A DNA stretch of 64,000 nucleotides, taken from assembly GCA_946811185.2 (NCBI GenBank), contig OX328099.1, positions 19,743,859 through 19,807,858 on the forward strand, read 5' to 3'. Of this stretch, positions 19,558 through 31,009 are shown piece by piece (position 1 is the stretch's first letter; each line of letters starts with the position of its first letter). This DNA comes from Hippopus hippopus (taxonomy: Eukaryota > Mollusca > Bivalvia > Cardiida > Cardiidae). The position numbers were made by a program, and so were the translations under genes. A model generated the notes under the pieces. That model saw only the letters and a program-made list of their open reading frames with translations, was not told the DNA's origin and did not search any database.

Positions 19558-20526
19558 TTTTTAGCTCAGGGTGAGCTATTGTGATAACCGTCCGGCATCC
19601 GTCCGTCTGTCAGTATGTCCGTCCGTGAACAATTACTTAAAAAATCTTCTCCTCTGAAACTGGCAAACAGATTTCAATGAAACTTCACAGAAATGATCCT
19701 TAGGTGATGCACTTTCAGAATACTTCAAATTTGAATTCCATGAAGAACTCTGGTTGCCATGGCAACCAAAAGAAAAAACTTTAAAAATCTTCTTGTCCCA
19801 AACCGTAAGGGCTAGAGCTTTCATATATGGCATGTAGCATCATCTAGTGACCCTCTACCAAAATACTTCAAATTATGGCCCTGGTGTGGAAATTGGCCCT
19901 ATGTTGTGGGGTCTCGGATTCCACATAGAGATTAAGAAGGAAATCTTTAAAAATCTTCTTGTCCTAAATCCTAAGGGCTACAGCTTTCATATTTGGCATG
20001 TAGCATCATCTAGTGGACGTCTACCAAAATACTTCAAATGATGGCCCTTGTGTGGAAATTGGCCCTTTGTTGTGGGGTCACAGATTTTCATAGAGATAAA
20101 GAAGGAAATCTTTAAAAATCTTCTTGTCCCGAACCTTAAGGGCTAGAGCTCCCATATATGGCATGTAGCATTGTCAGGTGGACCCCTTCTAAAAGACTTC
20201 AAATTATAACCATAGTGTCATAATGAGCCCTATGTTGTGGGTTCCCAGATTTTACGTAGAGATAACGAAGGAAATTTTTTTAAAATCTTTTTGTCCCAAA
20301 CTGTAAAGGCTAAAGCTTTCATATTTGGGTTGTAGCTTTGTCTAGTGGATCTGTACCAAAATGCTACAAATTTTGGTACAGGGATGAAATTGGCCCTGTT
20401 GTGGGGTGGGTTAAAAACTAGGTCAAAAGGTCAATTCTTAGAAAAACTTGTGTACAATAGCAAATGGATTAATTTGGTCAAAAGACTCAGGTGAGCGACT
20501 TTAGGGCCATCATGGCCCTCTTGTTT
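19558..20526. mobile_element. Non-autonomous repeat with AGCTCA...GTGAGC ends
   Basis: It opens TTTTTAGCTCAGGGTGAGC, followed by CCGTCCGTCTGTCAG-type runs, and closes AGGTGAGCGACTTTAGGGCC, ATCATGGCCCTCTTGTTT. Inside are three or four diverged units of about 200 bp with GGCATGTAGCATCATCTAGT. I see no transposase. Confidence 0.6.
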
Positions 20527-20621
20527 AAAATTTTCTTCAAAATCATCTGCTGCAGATATATTTCAGGAGATTATTTGGTAAGTATGGATCAAATAATGTA
20601 AACATTTTCCTATTTGCTTTT

Positions 20622-22412
20622 TAGCTCACCTGAGCACAACGTGCTCAAGGGGAGCTTTTAGGATCACCCTGTGTCCGTCGTGCGTCGTTCGTCGTCAACA
20701 ATTTCTTTAAACATCTTCTCCTCCTAAACCGCTGGTCCGATTTGGACCAGACTTAGCTGGAATGTTCCTTGGGAGGTCCTCTTTAAAAACTGTTCACAGA
20801 ATTTGATTCCATCAAAAACTCTGGTTGCCATGGCAACCAAATGGAATTTTCTAAGAGATTATTTAAAAATCTTCTCCTCTGAAACCGCTGGTGAGATTTT
20901 GAAATAATTTCACAGAAATGTTCCTTGTTCGCGAAATTTTGATCCGTCAAAAAACATGGACATGGGGGGGGGGGGGGCTCCTTGCGTCAAGTGGTGTCAA
21001 CAATTCTTTAAACATCTTCTCCTCCTAAACCGCTGGTCTGATTTGGATCAAACTTGGCTGGAATGTTCCTTGGGAGGTCCTCTTTGAAAGTTGTTCACAG
21101 AATTTGATTCCATCAAAAACTCTGGTTGCCATGGCAACCAAATGGAATTTTTTAAGAAATTCTTTAAAAATCTTCTCTGAAACCACTGATCAGATTTTGA
21201 AATAATTTCACAGAAATGTTCTTTGGGTGACCCTTTTCAAAAATTGTTCGTGAAATTTTGATCCGTCGAAAAAACATGGCTGTGGTGGGGAGGGCTTCTC
21301 ACATTCTTTAAAAATCTTCTCCTCTGAAAAGGCTGGTCAGATTTTGAAATAATTTCACAGTAATGTTCCTTGCGTGACCCTTTTCAAAAACTGTTCGTGA
21401 AATTTTGATACGTCGAAAAACATGGCCGTGGTGGTGGTGGTGTTCGTGGGGGGGGGGGGCTTTTTGCATTGTGCAGTGTCAACAATTCTTTAAACAACTT
21501 CTCCTCCTAAACTGTTGGGCCAATTAGAACCAAACTTTGCTGGAATGTTCCTTGGGAGGTCCTCTTAAAAAATTGTTGACAGAATTTGATTCTATCAAAA
21601 ACTCTGGTTGCCATGGCAACCAAATGGAATTTTTTAAGAAATTTTTTAAAAATCTTCTCTGAAACTGCTGGTCATATTTTGAAATAATTTCACAGAAATG
21701 TTCCTTGGGTGACCCTTTTCAAAAACTGTTCGTGAAATTTTGATCCGTTGAAAAACATGGCTAAAGTGGGGGGGGGGGGTTGGTGGCTTTGCATTCTTTA
21801 AAAATCTTCTCCTCTGAAACTGCTGGTCAGATTTTGAAATCATTTCACAGAAATGTTCTATGGGTGACCCTTTTCAAAAATTGTTCGCAAAATTTTTATC
21901 CATCGAAAAACATGGCCATGGTGGGGTGGGAGGGGGGGGCCTCCTTGCACTGTATTGACTTAAAGAAATTCTTTGAAATTCTTTTTCTCTTAAACCATTC
22001 ATCAGATTTTGAAATAATTTCACAGAAATGTCCCTTAGATGCCCCTTTTGAAAAAATGTTAGCGAAATTTTGATCCGTCAAGAAACAAGGCTGTGGTGGT
22101 GGGGGGCTATTTGCACTATACGGACATGAAGAAATTCTTAATATTTCTTCTTCTATGAAACCACTGGTCAGATTTTGAAAAAATTTCACAGAAATGATCC
22201 TTTGGTGCCAAATTATGCCCCTTTTTTGAATTACAATTTTAATTTAATATCCAGCTCCCAAAAGCCAATTGTTGGCACCGGCATGCGGTGCTCTTGTTCT
22301 TTTTATTGAAGTTATTGAAGAAAAAGTTTTGGAATAACAAAAAAAAAAAACTGGCTATGGTCTACTCAAATATTCAGGTGAGCGATCCAGGGCCATCTTG
22401 GCCCTCTTGTTT
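20622..22412. mobile_element. Non-autonomous repeat, longer copy of the same family
   Basis: It begins TTTTAGCTCACCTGAGCACA and ends CAGGTGAGCGATCCAGGGCC, ATCTTGGCCCTCTTGTTT. It contains several tandem units with CTCTGGTTGCCATGGCAACC and CAGATTTTGAAATAATTTCA, and poly-G runs at 20966, 21448 and 21767. There are no convincing coding frames; those present are repeat artefacts. Confidence 0.65.
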
Positions 22413-22818
22413 ATTTTGTACCTGTAAAATTTCCAGCTCAAGTACATGCAAATTGCACGCTGATAGAATATTGCACATGACGAAAAAAATCTGTATTTAC
22501 ATAGTATCAAATACAGTTTCAAATGATAAGTATGGTATCATGACATATCTCATCCGCAGAATACATACATATTGATTTGCTATTTGTTTGGTCAAATTGT
22601 TATGCTATAATATTTATCTGCAAATCATAGAAACAAAGTTTTTAGCTTACCATTTTCATATAAAATGTCAATAATTGCAAAATTATTGACATTGAAAGTT
22701 GAAAAGAATATTATATTGTAGTAACTTCCTGGTGATTTTTTTTTTCCACTCTGAGTACGAAAATTTTGGCATCTCACTCAACCTTGGTCTCTCGCGATAT
22801 CAAATCTTTTCACGCTGC

Positions 22819-23036
22819 TTAAGGATAGGGCACCCTAATCGGATTCGTGTAACATCACCTTTCATCGCCAAAAAACGTACGGATTTGGCTAAGACTCAGG
22901 TAATCCATAATTGATGGGCTGATAGACGCTGGTTCCCTGCATCAGTTAGGGATTACCAGAGTTTTAGCCAAATCCGTACGATTTGGGCGATGAAAGGTGA
23001 TGTTACAGGAATCCCATTAGGGTGCACTATCCTTAA
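22819..23036. mobile_element. Foldback MITE-D, TTAA ends
   Basis: This is an almost full-length inverted repeat: TTAAGGATAGGGCACCCTAA at the left and its complement GGGTGCACTATCCTTAA at the right. Arms of about 90 bases carry CGTACGGATTTGGCTAAGAC. A second copy is at 33762-33971. Confidence 0.8.
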
Positions 23037-23407
23037 ATCAAATACAAGCACCTGGAAATGTAATATTCTGCATTTTATCTTGTCTGATTTTTCCTTAGAA
23101 TGCTGAATATAGGAAATCTAAATATTTTCAGTTGCCAGTTTTTTTCGTAGTCAGATTTTGACAGGCAACATTTGCAAAAGTATCTGTAAGATTGTACTCA
23201 GTATTATAAGATAAAATCATAACAGGACAAGAAAATTTTAGCCCTCCATTGATGATGTAGCATAACTATCCTTTCATTGACAAATCTGATTACTTGAGCA
23301 ACATTCAATTTGTTGTCTGCAAACAATTTCAAAATGGACATGGCTGAAAATTTGTGTGCAGTAAATGGTTAACTTGTCAAAGTATTATTTTGTTTACCGT
23401 TACCCAG

Positions 23408-23520
23408 GTTCCAGAAAGTTGTACTGTGCACCAGGACACAATGGTTCTGAATGTCGGGATATAGTGGCAGATGATGATTATTGTGTTAGGCATGGCTGCG
23501 AAAATTCCACGTACTGTAAG
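23408..23520 (+). CDS. Exon 7: Cys-rich EGF-like exon
   Basis: 113 bases, acceptor TTACCCAG, donor GTAGGA, phase 1 in and phase 0 out. It codes GSRKLYCAPGHNGSECRDIV and DYCVRHGCENSTYCK. It completes a divergent EGF (CAPGHNGSEC) and begins a further Cys segment. Confidence 0.75.
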
Positions 23521-23610
23521 GTAGGAAAGTTTTTTAACCCTTAAACTGCTGAATAAATAAAACAAATTTCCAATCAAAGTGAATTTCACCGGAAAAAAAA
23601 TACTGTATAG

Positions 23611-23672
23611 GACAGTGTAGATCAAAGATCAGACTGCCTGCATTGTGCAGTCTGATGTTGATCTACACTTTC
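23611..23672. repeat. Hairpin family C
   Basis: AGTGTAGATCAAAGATCAGA then CTGC, a short loop, then the complement GCAGTCTGATGTTGATCTAC. Related hairpins are at 29853, 41877, 43020, 46418, 59640 and 60405. Confidence 0.7.
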
Positions 23673-24387
23673 AGCAAAAGCACATCGAGTCGCACCTAGC
23701 AGCCTAAGGGTTACTGGAGGGTTTCATACCTGTTTTTTTTCTCAGTTGATGACCTTTGCACGTATTTGTGTTTGAGATACACTCATACTGTACGCTGGTC
23801 AAGATCCATATCCTTCCAATAAGAAAGCAGACAATTCTGCAAGTGAGTAATATGGCCAGGATGATTTGGCCTTCGACAACCCAGCCTTGGATAATTTAGC
23901 CAGTCAATTTCAGAATTTGAACAGTTTCTTAATGAAACTTGACAACATGCTTTCATGATAAAAGTTTGTCAGTTTTTCTCCTTTTCTCCTTGAAATAAAA
24001 GGAATTAGGTAGGAATTAAGACCAGTCAACAATTAAAGTCACAGTAGTGCTTAGAAGTAAACAGTAGATGTATTAAAATGCATCTAAATTCAAATCATAC
24101 CATTTGAAAGTATGGAAATTATTGTGAAAATGACAAGCAAATAAGAGATAGAGCAACTTGCCAACTTTTGACCTAGTTTTAAAATTGATTTTTCCTGCCA
24201 GTGACTAACACTTGGACGGACTGTACAATAATTCTAATTTAAAGAGTTCTTAAAGCAGAATTCAGCAAGCAGGAATTCTTGATCTTTAACTTAGGCAACA
24301 TATCTAAATAATTCTGAAAAGTCAATCAGTTATGTGCATCATTGTCCAATTTAAATGGCTGGCCGAATTGTCTTACACTCTGAATGA

Positions 24388-24480
24388 ACTCCTTACCACA
24401 CAATCCTGAGATTTAATGGCCCTGTTAGAGAAACCTTTTGAAAATATTTTGGGAAAGGGAGAAAATGCTGGTATATATTC
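24388..24480. mobile_element. MITE-A half copy
   Basis: It begins CTCCTTACCACACAATCCTG and breaks off just past the palindrome centre (GCTGGTATATATTCC). Confidence 0.6.
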
Positions 24481-24559
24481 CAACGTTACACACAGTTTTT
24501 TCTTAATGGCTATTTCTATTCCATCTTTAGCATATTGGACTATAAAATTTTTGAGCTTT

Positions 24560-24766
24560 GACAAATTATCCTAAGATTTTACAGCCCAAGGAAAAAGGCC
24601 TTTGGAAACACTGTTGTAAAAGGAAAAGAAAATGTCAGCGTTTTCTATTTTTTAGAGCAATGCTTTTTACATTTTCAATCCCATTGTTTGGGACACATTT
24701 TATTTATCATCTACAAATGGTATCATTATGGAGATGACCAGACCTTTGTGGTCTAGTAAAGAGTTA
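24560..24766. mobile_element. MITE-A copy, degenerate, upstream of exon 8
   Basis: The core is shortened (24609-24665). The right end GTCTAGTAAAGAGTTAA is at 24766, 75 bases before the splice acceptor. Confidence 0.6.
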
Positions 24767-24841
24767 ACTGCCACACCTGATACATTGTCAATATTTTGCA
24801 CTCTGTTATCTGTAGGGTGTTCTTAACTTGCTGTCTTTCAG

Positions 24842-25290
24842 CCACTTTGCAATGTGGAGAAATGTAACGAAACTGATGTTTGCCGAAGCTTTACAGCCCT
24901 TGGCCATCTACCATCAACAATGCTCTCTGATTTAACTGAATGTCTCCAGAAATTTGCCAATGGATATGGTGAGCATGAGTGTACAGCTGCAGAAGGGCTT
25001 TTTGATGGTTTTGACGATAACCGTACAGCTCTCCGAGACTGCAGTCCCTTCTTTGACACAATTTGTACACAAAGTTTTGCTGATGGTATCTGTAATATGG
25101 CATGTGACAACATGGATTGTATGCATGACGGAGGAGATTGTATGCAACCAGATGCAAATGCTAGTGAGATACTTCCTGGATTCACAGTCATCAAATTTGC
25201 ACAGCAACCTGTGCATAAAAAACAACTAAAAACAAAATTAAGTTTGTTTTCAAGATCAAAAGTACAATTCCTGTTTTCGGAAGACTTTAT
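24842..25290 (+). CDS. Exon 8: Cys-rich region plus Lin-12/Notch repeat (LNR)
   Basis: 449 bases, acceptor GCTGTCTTTCAG, donor GTAAGT, phase 0 in and phase 2 out. It starts PLCNVEKCNETDVC. The centre holds a full LNR: CSPFFDTIC, then FADGICNMACDNMDC, then MHDGGDC. The spacing and the closing D-G-G-D-C are the calcium-binding hallmark of Notch LNRs. After it come about 50 residues without Cys (GFTVIKFAQQPVHKKQ and KVQFLFSEDF) in the position where Notch has its NOD domain; similarity to NOD is weak. Only one LNR is present, whereas Notch has three. Confidence 0.88.
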
Positions 25291-25385
25291 GTAAGTACTA
25301 TACAGCTTTACAGAAAAATCTTATTCATAAATCAATTATGTTCGAAAACTGCCTTTGTACTGATATTTTTATTCCCACCCATATT

Positions 25386-25619
25386 CTATCTCTTACCTTT
25401 TTCCGAACAATAAAATTTAGTCTCTTACAAATTGAAAGCATCTGCAGGTGAACGGTGTACTAGTACTGCAAATGAATGGAAATTCTTTGACAGGATAGAA
25501 AAAGTTTTGGAAAAACGACAAAATGGTGGTTACCAGCATTTTCCCCTTTTCCCAAAATGTTTTCAAAACTCCTCTTCTTCAGGGTTGTTTAAACTTGGGA
25601 ATGTTTTTTAAAAGGTTAA
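25386..25619. mobile_element. MITE-A copy, diverged left arm
   Basis: The core at 25505-25563 has GGTGGTTACCAGC. The right end is AAAAGGTTAA. Confidence 0.65.
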
Positions 25620-25819
25620 ATAAAACAAAATTGAATTTCTTTGTTTGAATGCAGTTATGATCCTCTTCAGCTGTGTTTTAGTTATATCAAGGTGACATAT
25701 ATGAGTGTTCCTTGGTTTCATCAGTACATGTACTACAATAGGGCTCTGCACTGACTCAACAAAACCAGCACTGCTGGTGGGCATTGAACTCAGAACTGCT
25801 GAATTGCAAATCTACAGTT

Positions 25820-26046
25820 TTTTTTACCAAACAACAAAATTTTAGATGTGTCCAAATTTAAGCATTTGCAGATAACAACATAACATCAATCTACCCGAAA
25901 AACTAGAATTTGTCTTTAGAAGGGGAGAAAATATTGTTGGAAAAGGAGAAAATGCTGTTTACCAGCATTTTCTCCTTTTTCCACAGTGTTTTCAAAAAAC
26001 CTTCTTACTAAAGATTGTTTTAAGTCAGGATTTGGTGGTCATGGGA
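25820..26046. mobile_element. MITE-A copy
   Basis: The left end is TTTTTACCAAACAACAAAAT. The core at 25931-25990 is well kept apart from a T at the centre (GCTGTTTACCAGC). Confidence 0.75.
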
Positions 26047-26261
26047 TAGCAGGTAAGCCATGCAGGATCTTGCATTGAAAGAAACGTTTTAATGACTATG
26101 AGATCTTTTTTGGAATGACGTATGAAACATTGTTTGGAGAAAGGAGCAATTGTTTATTACAGAATATTGCATTCTTTTTAAAAAAAGTTGTCAAGCTACA
26201 GGAGAATGGGACTCACTGAAAGTATGGTAGTTGGTTAAAATATCTATCATTTTCATTTTTG

Positions 26262-26478
26262 TTTGTATTGGAGTTTAACACTATTTTTAACAGCTTAGGT
26301 TATTTGACTGCTTTATTCCAAGCCATTGACTACTTTCTCACATGCATCAGAGGTGAGAGGCAAAAAATCGCCTGAAACAAAGTTTATGGCAACCGGGTAT
26401 CAAACCTGCAACCACCAGGTCTGCAACCACCAGGTCACAAGTAAGATATGCTAACCACTGAGCTACCCTGCTGGGCAT
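26262..26478 (-). mobile_element. tRNA-derived SINE
   Basis: On the - strand: AGGGTAGCTCAGTGGTTAGC (A box) and GGTTTGATACCC (B box). A short tandem duplication of CTGCAACCACCAGGT sits in the head. Its tail shares GGAGTTTAACACTATTTTTA with other copies. Confidence 0.75.
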
Positions 26479-26564
26479 TATCATTTTTCAAACCATGAAG
26501 GAAAAGTTGATAGAATTTAAAATTGTTTTTTCACAATGTTTTGGACAAATGAACCAAACTGAAA

Positions 26565-26785
26565 CCCCTTAAAGCACAACTGAGTTTGGACTTGTCTGTG
26601 TTAATAGGGCTTGCAGACAACTTAAATGTAGCTCAAATGAGACTACTTGTCTTTGAAAAAATAGTATACTAGATTGGAGAAGAAGAAAATTCTGGTTACC
26701 AACAGTTTCTTCTTTCACCACAATGTTTTTCAAAAGACTACTGTCTTTGTGTTAAAGAAATTCAGGATTGTTTGGCAAAGGGTTA
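26565..26785. mobile_element. MITE-A copy, degenerate
   Basis: The core near 26676-26730 has TTCTGGTTACCAACAG. The right end is GGCAAAGGGTTAG. Confidence 0.55.
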
Positions 26786-26873
26786 GTTTTCCAATAAATT
26801 GCAGAGTTTACACTTTCTGTCAGTTTGCTACTTCTTTTTTTTTTCAAGATATTAAAGTACTTATTCAAGGTAT

Positions 26874-27137
26874 GCTATGCTCTGTCAAAAGGGGGCTTAC
26901 TGCATCTGCAAAAAGTATCAACCGAGGTCAAACCTGCGCAGTCCACGCAGGCTGACCTGGGCTGAAACTTTTCGCTATTGATCAATTAACTGTATGTCCA
27001 GGGTCCAGTCTACCTCATGATTAGTTTGATTGTTAAAGAATGTGGCTATTATGGATCCCTATGTATGTGATCACTTGTTTGGTATCATGCATCATAGAGA
27101 TGCATTAAGCCCCTTTTTGACAGAGCACAGCTCAAAT
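26874..27137. mobile_element. MITE-E (GGGGGCTTAATGCAT family)
   Basis: The left end TGCTCTGTCAAAAGGGGGCT is inverted at the right as AGCCCCTTTTTGACAGAGCA. An internal GC palindrome is seen at TGCGCAGTCCACGCAGG. Related copies lie at 30064, 43128, 47790, 51405 and 57032. Confidence 0.75.
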
Positions 27138-27162
27138 ATAAATGGGACCATACATTTTACAG

Positions 27163-27281
27163 GCAAGTAGGCTTGAAGATAGTGGATTCAGAGTTTCCCA
27201 ACATTACTGTTGCAAGCAAGTTCTTTGCTGCTGCGATTGGAAAAATCCCAGGACTAGTCGATTATGTGACTGATGTTTACG
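27163..27281 (+). CDS. Exon 9: Cys-free linker
   Basis: 119 bases, acceptor ACATTTTACAG, donor GTATCA, phase 2 in and phase 1 out. The split codon joins exon 8 as Met. It codes QVGLKIVDSEFPNITVASKF and AAIGKIPGLVDYVTDVY. It is a mixed alpha/beta stretch between the LNR and the next EGF block. I do not recognise a named domain. Confidence 0.75.
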
Positions 27282-27348
27282 GTATCAACTTTTCCTCATT
27301 TCATCTGTGATTATACGAAATCTCACTTTTCATGCCTCTGCTATAGAG

Positions 27349-27547
27349 TTAACTCTTTACCAAACTGTAAAATTTCAGACTTGTCCTAATTGAAAATATC
27401 TGCAGAGGACCAATTATATCTTGCTCTCATAGTGTGCATTTTGGCTTTGAAAGAGCAGAAAACATTGTAGGAAAATTCCCACAATGTTTACAAAAGCCAC
27501 CCTCCTGTGGGTTATTTAAAACACAAGATTGTTTGGTGGAGAGTTAA
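27349..27547. mobile_element. MITE-A copy with the palindrome centre deleted
   Basis: Both TTAA ends and flanking arms are present, but the core is reduced to ACATTGTAGGAAAATTCCCA followed by CAATGT (27466-27488). The inner part of the hairpin is gone. Confidence 0.8.
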
Positions 27548-27956
27548 GGCCACATAACAAAGTCTATTTTAATTCCTAACCTCCCTAGAAATATAGGACC
27601 TGACTTAAAAGTTGGCATTTGGGATAATTTTTCATTAAACGAGTCTGGAAAACTGTTATTAAACAGCCTCTTTCAATCTTAATAACTTTTTCCAAGACAA
27701 GTTTGATGAAATCTTATCTAAAAAATCAACAAATGTCAGATTCTTTTTATCACGTGAATCATTGGTTAGAATATCCAAAAAAGTTCATTTACACGTGGGA
27801 TTTCCATAAATAAAACCCAACTCACTGCTCTGAAAGTAGTATAGAATGTATAATGCTAATCTCAAACATATGTTGCATATGAAAATTTTGTAATGGTTGT
27901 ATTATGCCGAAAACAAGAGTAGTCATGTGACACAAGTGTTTGAGGGTATGGGAACC
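27548..27956. other. Intron sequence without recognised features
   Basis: AT-rich. I see no gene, tandem repeat or strong hairpin here. Confidence 0.3.
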
Positions 27957-28115
27957 TTAACCCTTACCATAAAATCCTTTATTTACGGTTAGAGAGGGCT
28001 GTAGAAAACATTTTTGGAAAAGGGGAAATGCTGGTAACCAATATTTTCTCTTTATTCCAAAATTCCAAAACATTTATGCCAAAATTATTCCAAAATGTTT
28101 ACTACTCTGTCAAAG
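27957..28115. mobile_element. MITE-A copy, right end lost
   Basis: Starts TTAACCCTTACCATAAAATC. The core at 28010-28070 has GCTGGTAACCA and a short local duplication of TTCCAAAAT. Confidence 0.6.
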
Positions 28116-29080
28116 ACAAATATATAGATCTGGAGGATCTTTCATGAATGTTCATTGTTATATTGAATTTTTTAGCCTGTTGCCAAACAATGCTGTGTCT
28201 TAATGACCGTGAGGAAGAAGCAGAGGAAACTATGCACAGGATTTAGCAACTTATCATGCCAGATAGCAATGATGTATACAGATAAATAATTTTACGGATC
28301 ACGTCAGTTCCATATTTAAATGGATAAATGTGGGAGAGTTTAAATATTCATTGCGTTTTAGAGTGGTATTGATAATAGAACAGAATACCATTTTTGTCCA
28401 GTAACAGACCTGGTTGTTGCACCTTCAATCACAAAAACTGGTTGCAACAATCCAGCCCATAACTTGGCACCATTAATGTCAAGCTCTCAGGACTAACAAC
28501 TGATTATTATGTTTCATAATTGATAATTGTTTTTTGGATGGGAATCAACTGATTATCAATGGAATTCAATTAATTGTTCCATCACTAGTTATCAGATTTG
28601 TTTTTCCTTTCATAAAAGGCAAAAAGAGAGTGACAAAATAGGTTTTTACTGTCCTGTTCATTTTCCACATGCAGCACAAGCAGATTGTACAAATCTTCAT
28701 ACTCGCTAAATTCTTGAAATTTATCAACTTCAAATCAGAAATTTAACGTTTGATTGATGTAGACACTTCATGAAGACACTGTTATAAATTTGAGATTAAT
28801 GTGCCTTGTGGAAGTGAAGATATTCAAAGAAAAAAGTGCACACTTTTGTTTGCAACAGAGGATATGAATTTCATGTGTGGTGCAAACAGGAGCTTTTTAT
28901 ATGTTCCTAAAAATTTTTTGACAAAAAGAAGATTCTTTGAAACATGTTTTACAGGGTCATAATTACCAACCATTCTAAATTCTGTGCCAATTCTAAGTTG
29001 CAAGACTAGCCATTTCTTTGCCATGAGGCAAACTGTCTAAGCCAATCAGATAGCTTTTCTTCCAATTAGGAATTTAGGAA

Positions 29081-29310
29081 TTAGCTCTTTATCAAACAAT
29101 CCAGAGTTTTAACAACTCTGAGAAAGTAGGCTTTTGAAAACATTGTGGTTAAAAGGAGACAATGCGTGTTACCAACACTTTCTCACTTTTCCACTATGTA
29201 CTCTTCTCTTTCTGAGACAAATCTCATCATTTTAATAACATTCAGCTTGTTGGCTGCAAATGCTTTCAAATTGGACAAGTCTAAAATTTTGCTGTTTGAT
29301 GATGAGTTAA
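29081..29310. mobile_element. MITE-A copy, reverse orientation
   Basis: Starts TTAGCTCTTTATCAAACAAT and ends GATGAGTTAA. It abuts the next copy through a shared TTAA at 29307-29310. Confidence 0.8.
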
Positions 29311-29533
29311 CTCTTTACCAAACGACAAAATTCTAGACTTGTCCAAACTGAGAGCACTTGCAGACAACAGATTGAATGTGGCTGGAACGACGAGATTTGT
29401 CCTTGAAAGGATAGAAAACATGGTGGCAAAAGGAGAAAATGCTGGATACCAGCATTTTCTCCTTTTCCCACAATGCTTTCAAAAGGTAGTTTCCTTCGGG
29501 TTGTTAAAAGAAGGAAGTGTGGTAAAGGGATAA
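29307..29533. mobile_element. MITE-A copy upstream of exon 10
   Basis: Starts TTAACTCTTTACCAAACGAC. The core is near perfect at 29418-29475 with GCTGGATACCAGC. It ends 77 bases before the acceptor. Confidence 0.85.
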
Positions 29534-29610
29534 ACCAATACTTGAAATGGATGACGAGGATAATTTTTCAAAACCTTTCATTCCAAGTTTTTATGGGTCT
29601 ATTTTAACAG

Positions 29611-29805
29611 CATGTCAGCATGGAAAGTACAACAACGGAAGTCAGAGTGTCTGTGATCAGAATTGTAGCAGTACCTGTATGCAGGAGGGTGATATTTGCA
29701 GCTGGTCTAATGGCACTTGTCTGCATGGATGTCAAACAGGCTCTTGGGGAGAATATTGTGAAAAGATGTGTCCGTCCAATTGTAATGGATCTTGCACACA
29801 AATGG
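29611..29805 (+). CDS. Exon 10: MEGF/SREC-type EGF repeats
   Basis: 195 bases, phase 1-1, acceptor TATTTTAACAG, donor GTATGG. It codes ACQHGKYNNGSQSVCDQNCS and GSWGEYCEKMCPSNCNGSC. The CxxGxxGxxCxxxC spacing is that of laminin-like EGF repeats in MEGF10, SREC and similar scavenger receptors. Confidence 0.88.
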
Positions 29806-29852
29806 GTATGGTGACTCTTAAAGTGCCTTTCACAACTATTGTTGCCTTTGCA

Positions 29853-29925
29853 GCCACAGTACATCAAGATCAGACTGCACAGAACATACAGTCTCATCTT
29901 TGATCTACACTGTCTGCTTTGCTGA
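29853..29925. repeat. Hairpin family C, asymmetric copy
   Basis: CATCAAGATCAGACTGCACA faces TCTCATCTTTGATCTACACT. It lies just 3' of the exon 10 donor. Confidence 0.55.
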
Positions 29926-30063
29926 GACATTCTGGATGGGAGCAACTTCGAAATTGCAAATATTAGGGTCTTATATATTGGGTGGAAAATGTTCTTGTTG
30001 TCTGGTTCAGCTTATTCAGCATTCTAAAGCTTAACCAAATGACAAATTTGGGACTTGACCGAA

Positions 30064-30335
30064 TTAGATGAGCTGTGCTCTGGGAAAAGGGTGCTTAATG
30101 CATCTGCGAAAAGTATCGACCCATGTCAGCCTGCGCAGTCCGCGCAGGCTGACCTGGGCCAAAACTTTTCGCTATCGGCCCATTTTGTGTTTGTCAAAGG
30201 ACCAGTCTACCTCATGATTAAGTCGGTTACTTTAAAAAGTGGCTTTTATGGATCAATAATTATGTGATTGGTCCAGTATAATGTATCATGATGATGCATT
30301 AAGCCCCCTTTTGCCAGAACATGGCTCAAATGCGC
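30064..30335. mobile_element. MITE-E copy
   Basis: Contains GTGCTTAATGCATCTGCGAA, the internal palindrome CCTGCGCAGTCCGCGCAGG, and the inverted end GCATTAAGCCCCCTTTTGCC. Confidence 0.75.
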
Positions 30336-30535
30336 AGTCCACGCATGCTGACCTGGGTTAATATTTTTTACTTTCTGTTAAATTATCTGCATGTCAAAGG
30401 ACCATTCTACTTCAGGATCTAGCCTTTAGAAAGACAGATTGGATTTTAAGGATTCATAAACATGTGAATGACTTGCTTAGTGTAATGCATCACAGACATG
30501 CATAAAGCCCTTTACCAGAGCATGACTTACTTGTA
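30336..30535. mobile_element. Partial second MITE-E copy
   Basis: A further partial copy follows at once with TGCGCAGTCCACGCATGC and ATGCATAAAGCCC. Confidence 0.55.
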
Positions 30536-30706
30536 AATGACAAGTTATGTGTCGCTCAACAGATAGTTTCTGTCTTTGATGTGAAAAACAACATTGGAAA
30601 AGGAGTAAATGTTGGTTTTCAGCATTTTCTCCTTTTCCCACGATGTTTTCACAAGCGTTCTTCTTCAGAAACATTAAAATATAGAATTGTTAAGGGTAAA
30701 AGATTA
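30530..30706. mobile_element. MITE-A copy, left end lost
   Basis: The core at 30590-30650 has GTTGGTTTTCAGC. The right end is GGGTAAAAGATTAA. Confidence 0.65.
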
Positions 30707-30916
30707 AACTTTATTATCCCCCGCCGAAGGCGGAGGGATATAGTTTTAGTGTTGTCCGTCCGTCTGTCCGTCCGTCCGTGTGTCAGCCCGGGAGAATATC
30801 TCCAATACCATTGGACGGAATTTCATGAAACTTTATACATGTGTGCAATAACCCATTCCGCCGATACACTTTTTTATGCCCCCGCCATGAAATGGCGGAA
30901 GGGCATATAGAGTTAC

Positions 30917-30917
<1 letters not shown>

Positions 30918-30970
<53 letters not shown>
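30918..30970. repeat. (GT)n microsatellite
   Basis: Uninterrupted GT dinucleotides of about 50 bases inside the inner repeat. Confidence 0.95.
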
Positions 30971-30974
<4 letters not shown>

Positions 30975-31009
30975 GTGTGTTAGTGCGTGTGTGCGTTAGT
31001 GTGTGTGTC

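Noticed and set aside
20966..21780. Runs of 9-12 G bases
   Set aside because: They occur at the same place of several tandem units of one repeat, so they are repeat features (possibly with length errors in the assembly), not separate signals.
24891..25229. Several overlapping frames on both strands over the LNR exon
   Set aside because: Only the + strand frame of 24842-25290 fits splice phases and gives the LNR cysteine pattern; the others are shadows.
29604..29945. 113-residue - strand frame
   Set aside because: It is antisense to exon 10, which has clear MEGF-type EGF spacing on the + strand.
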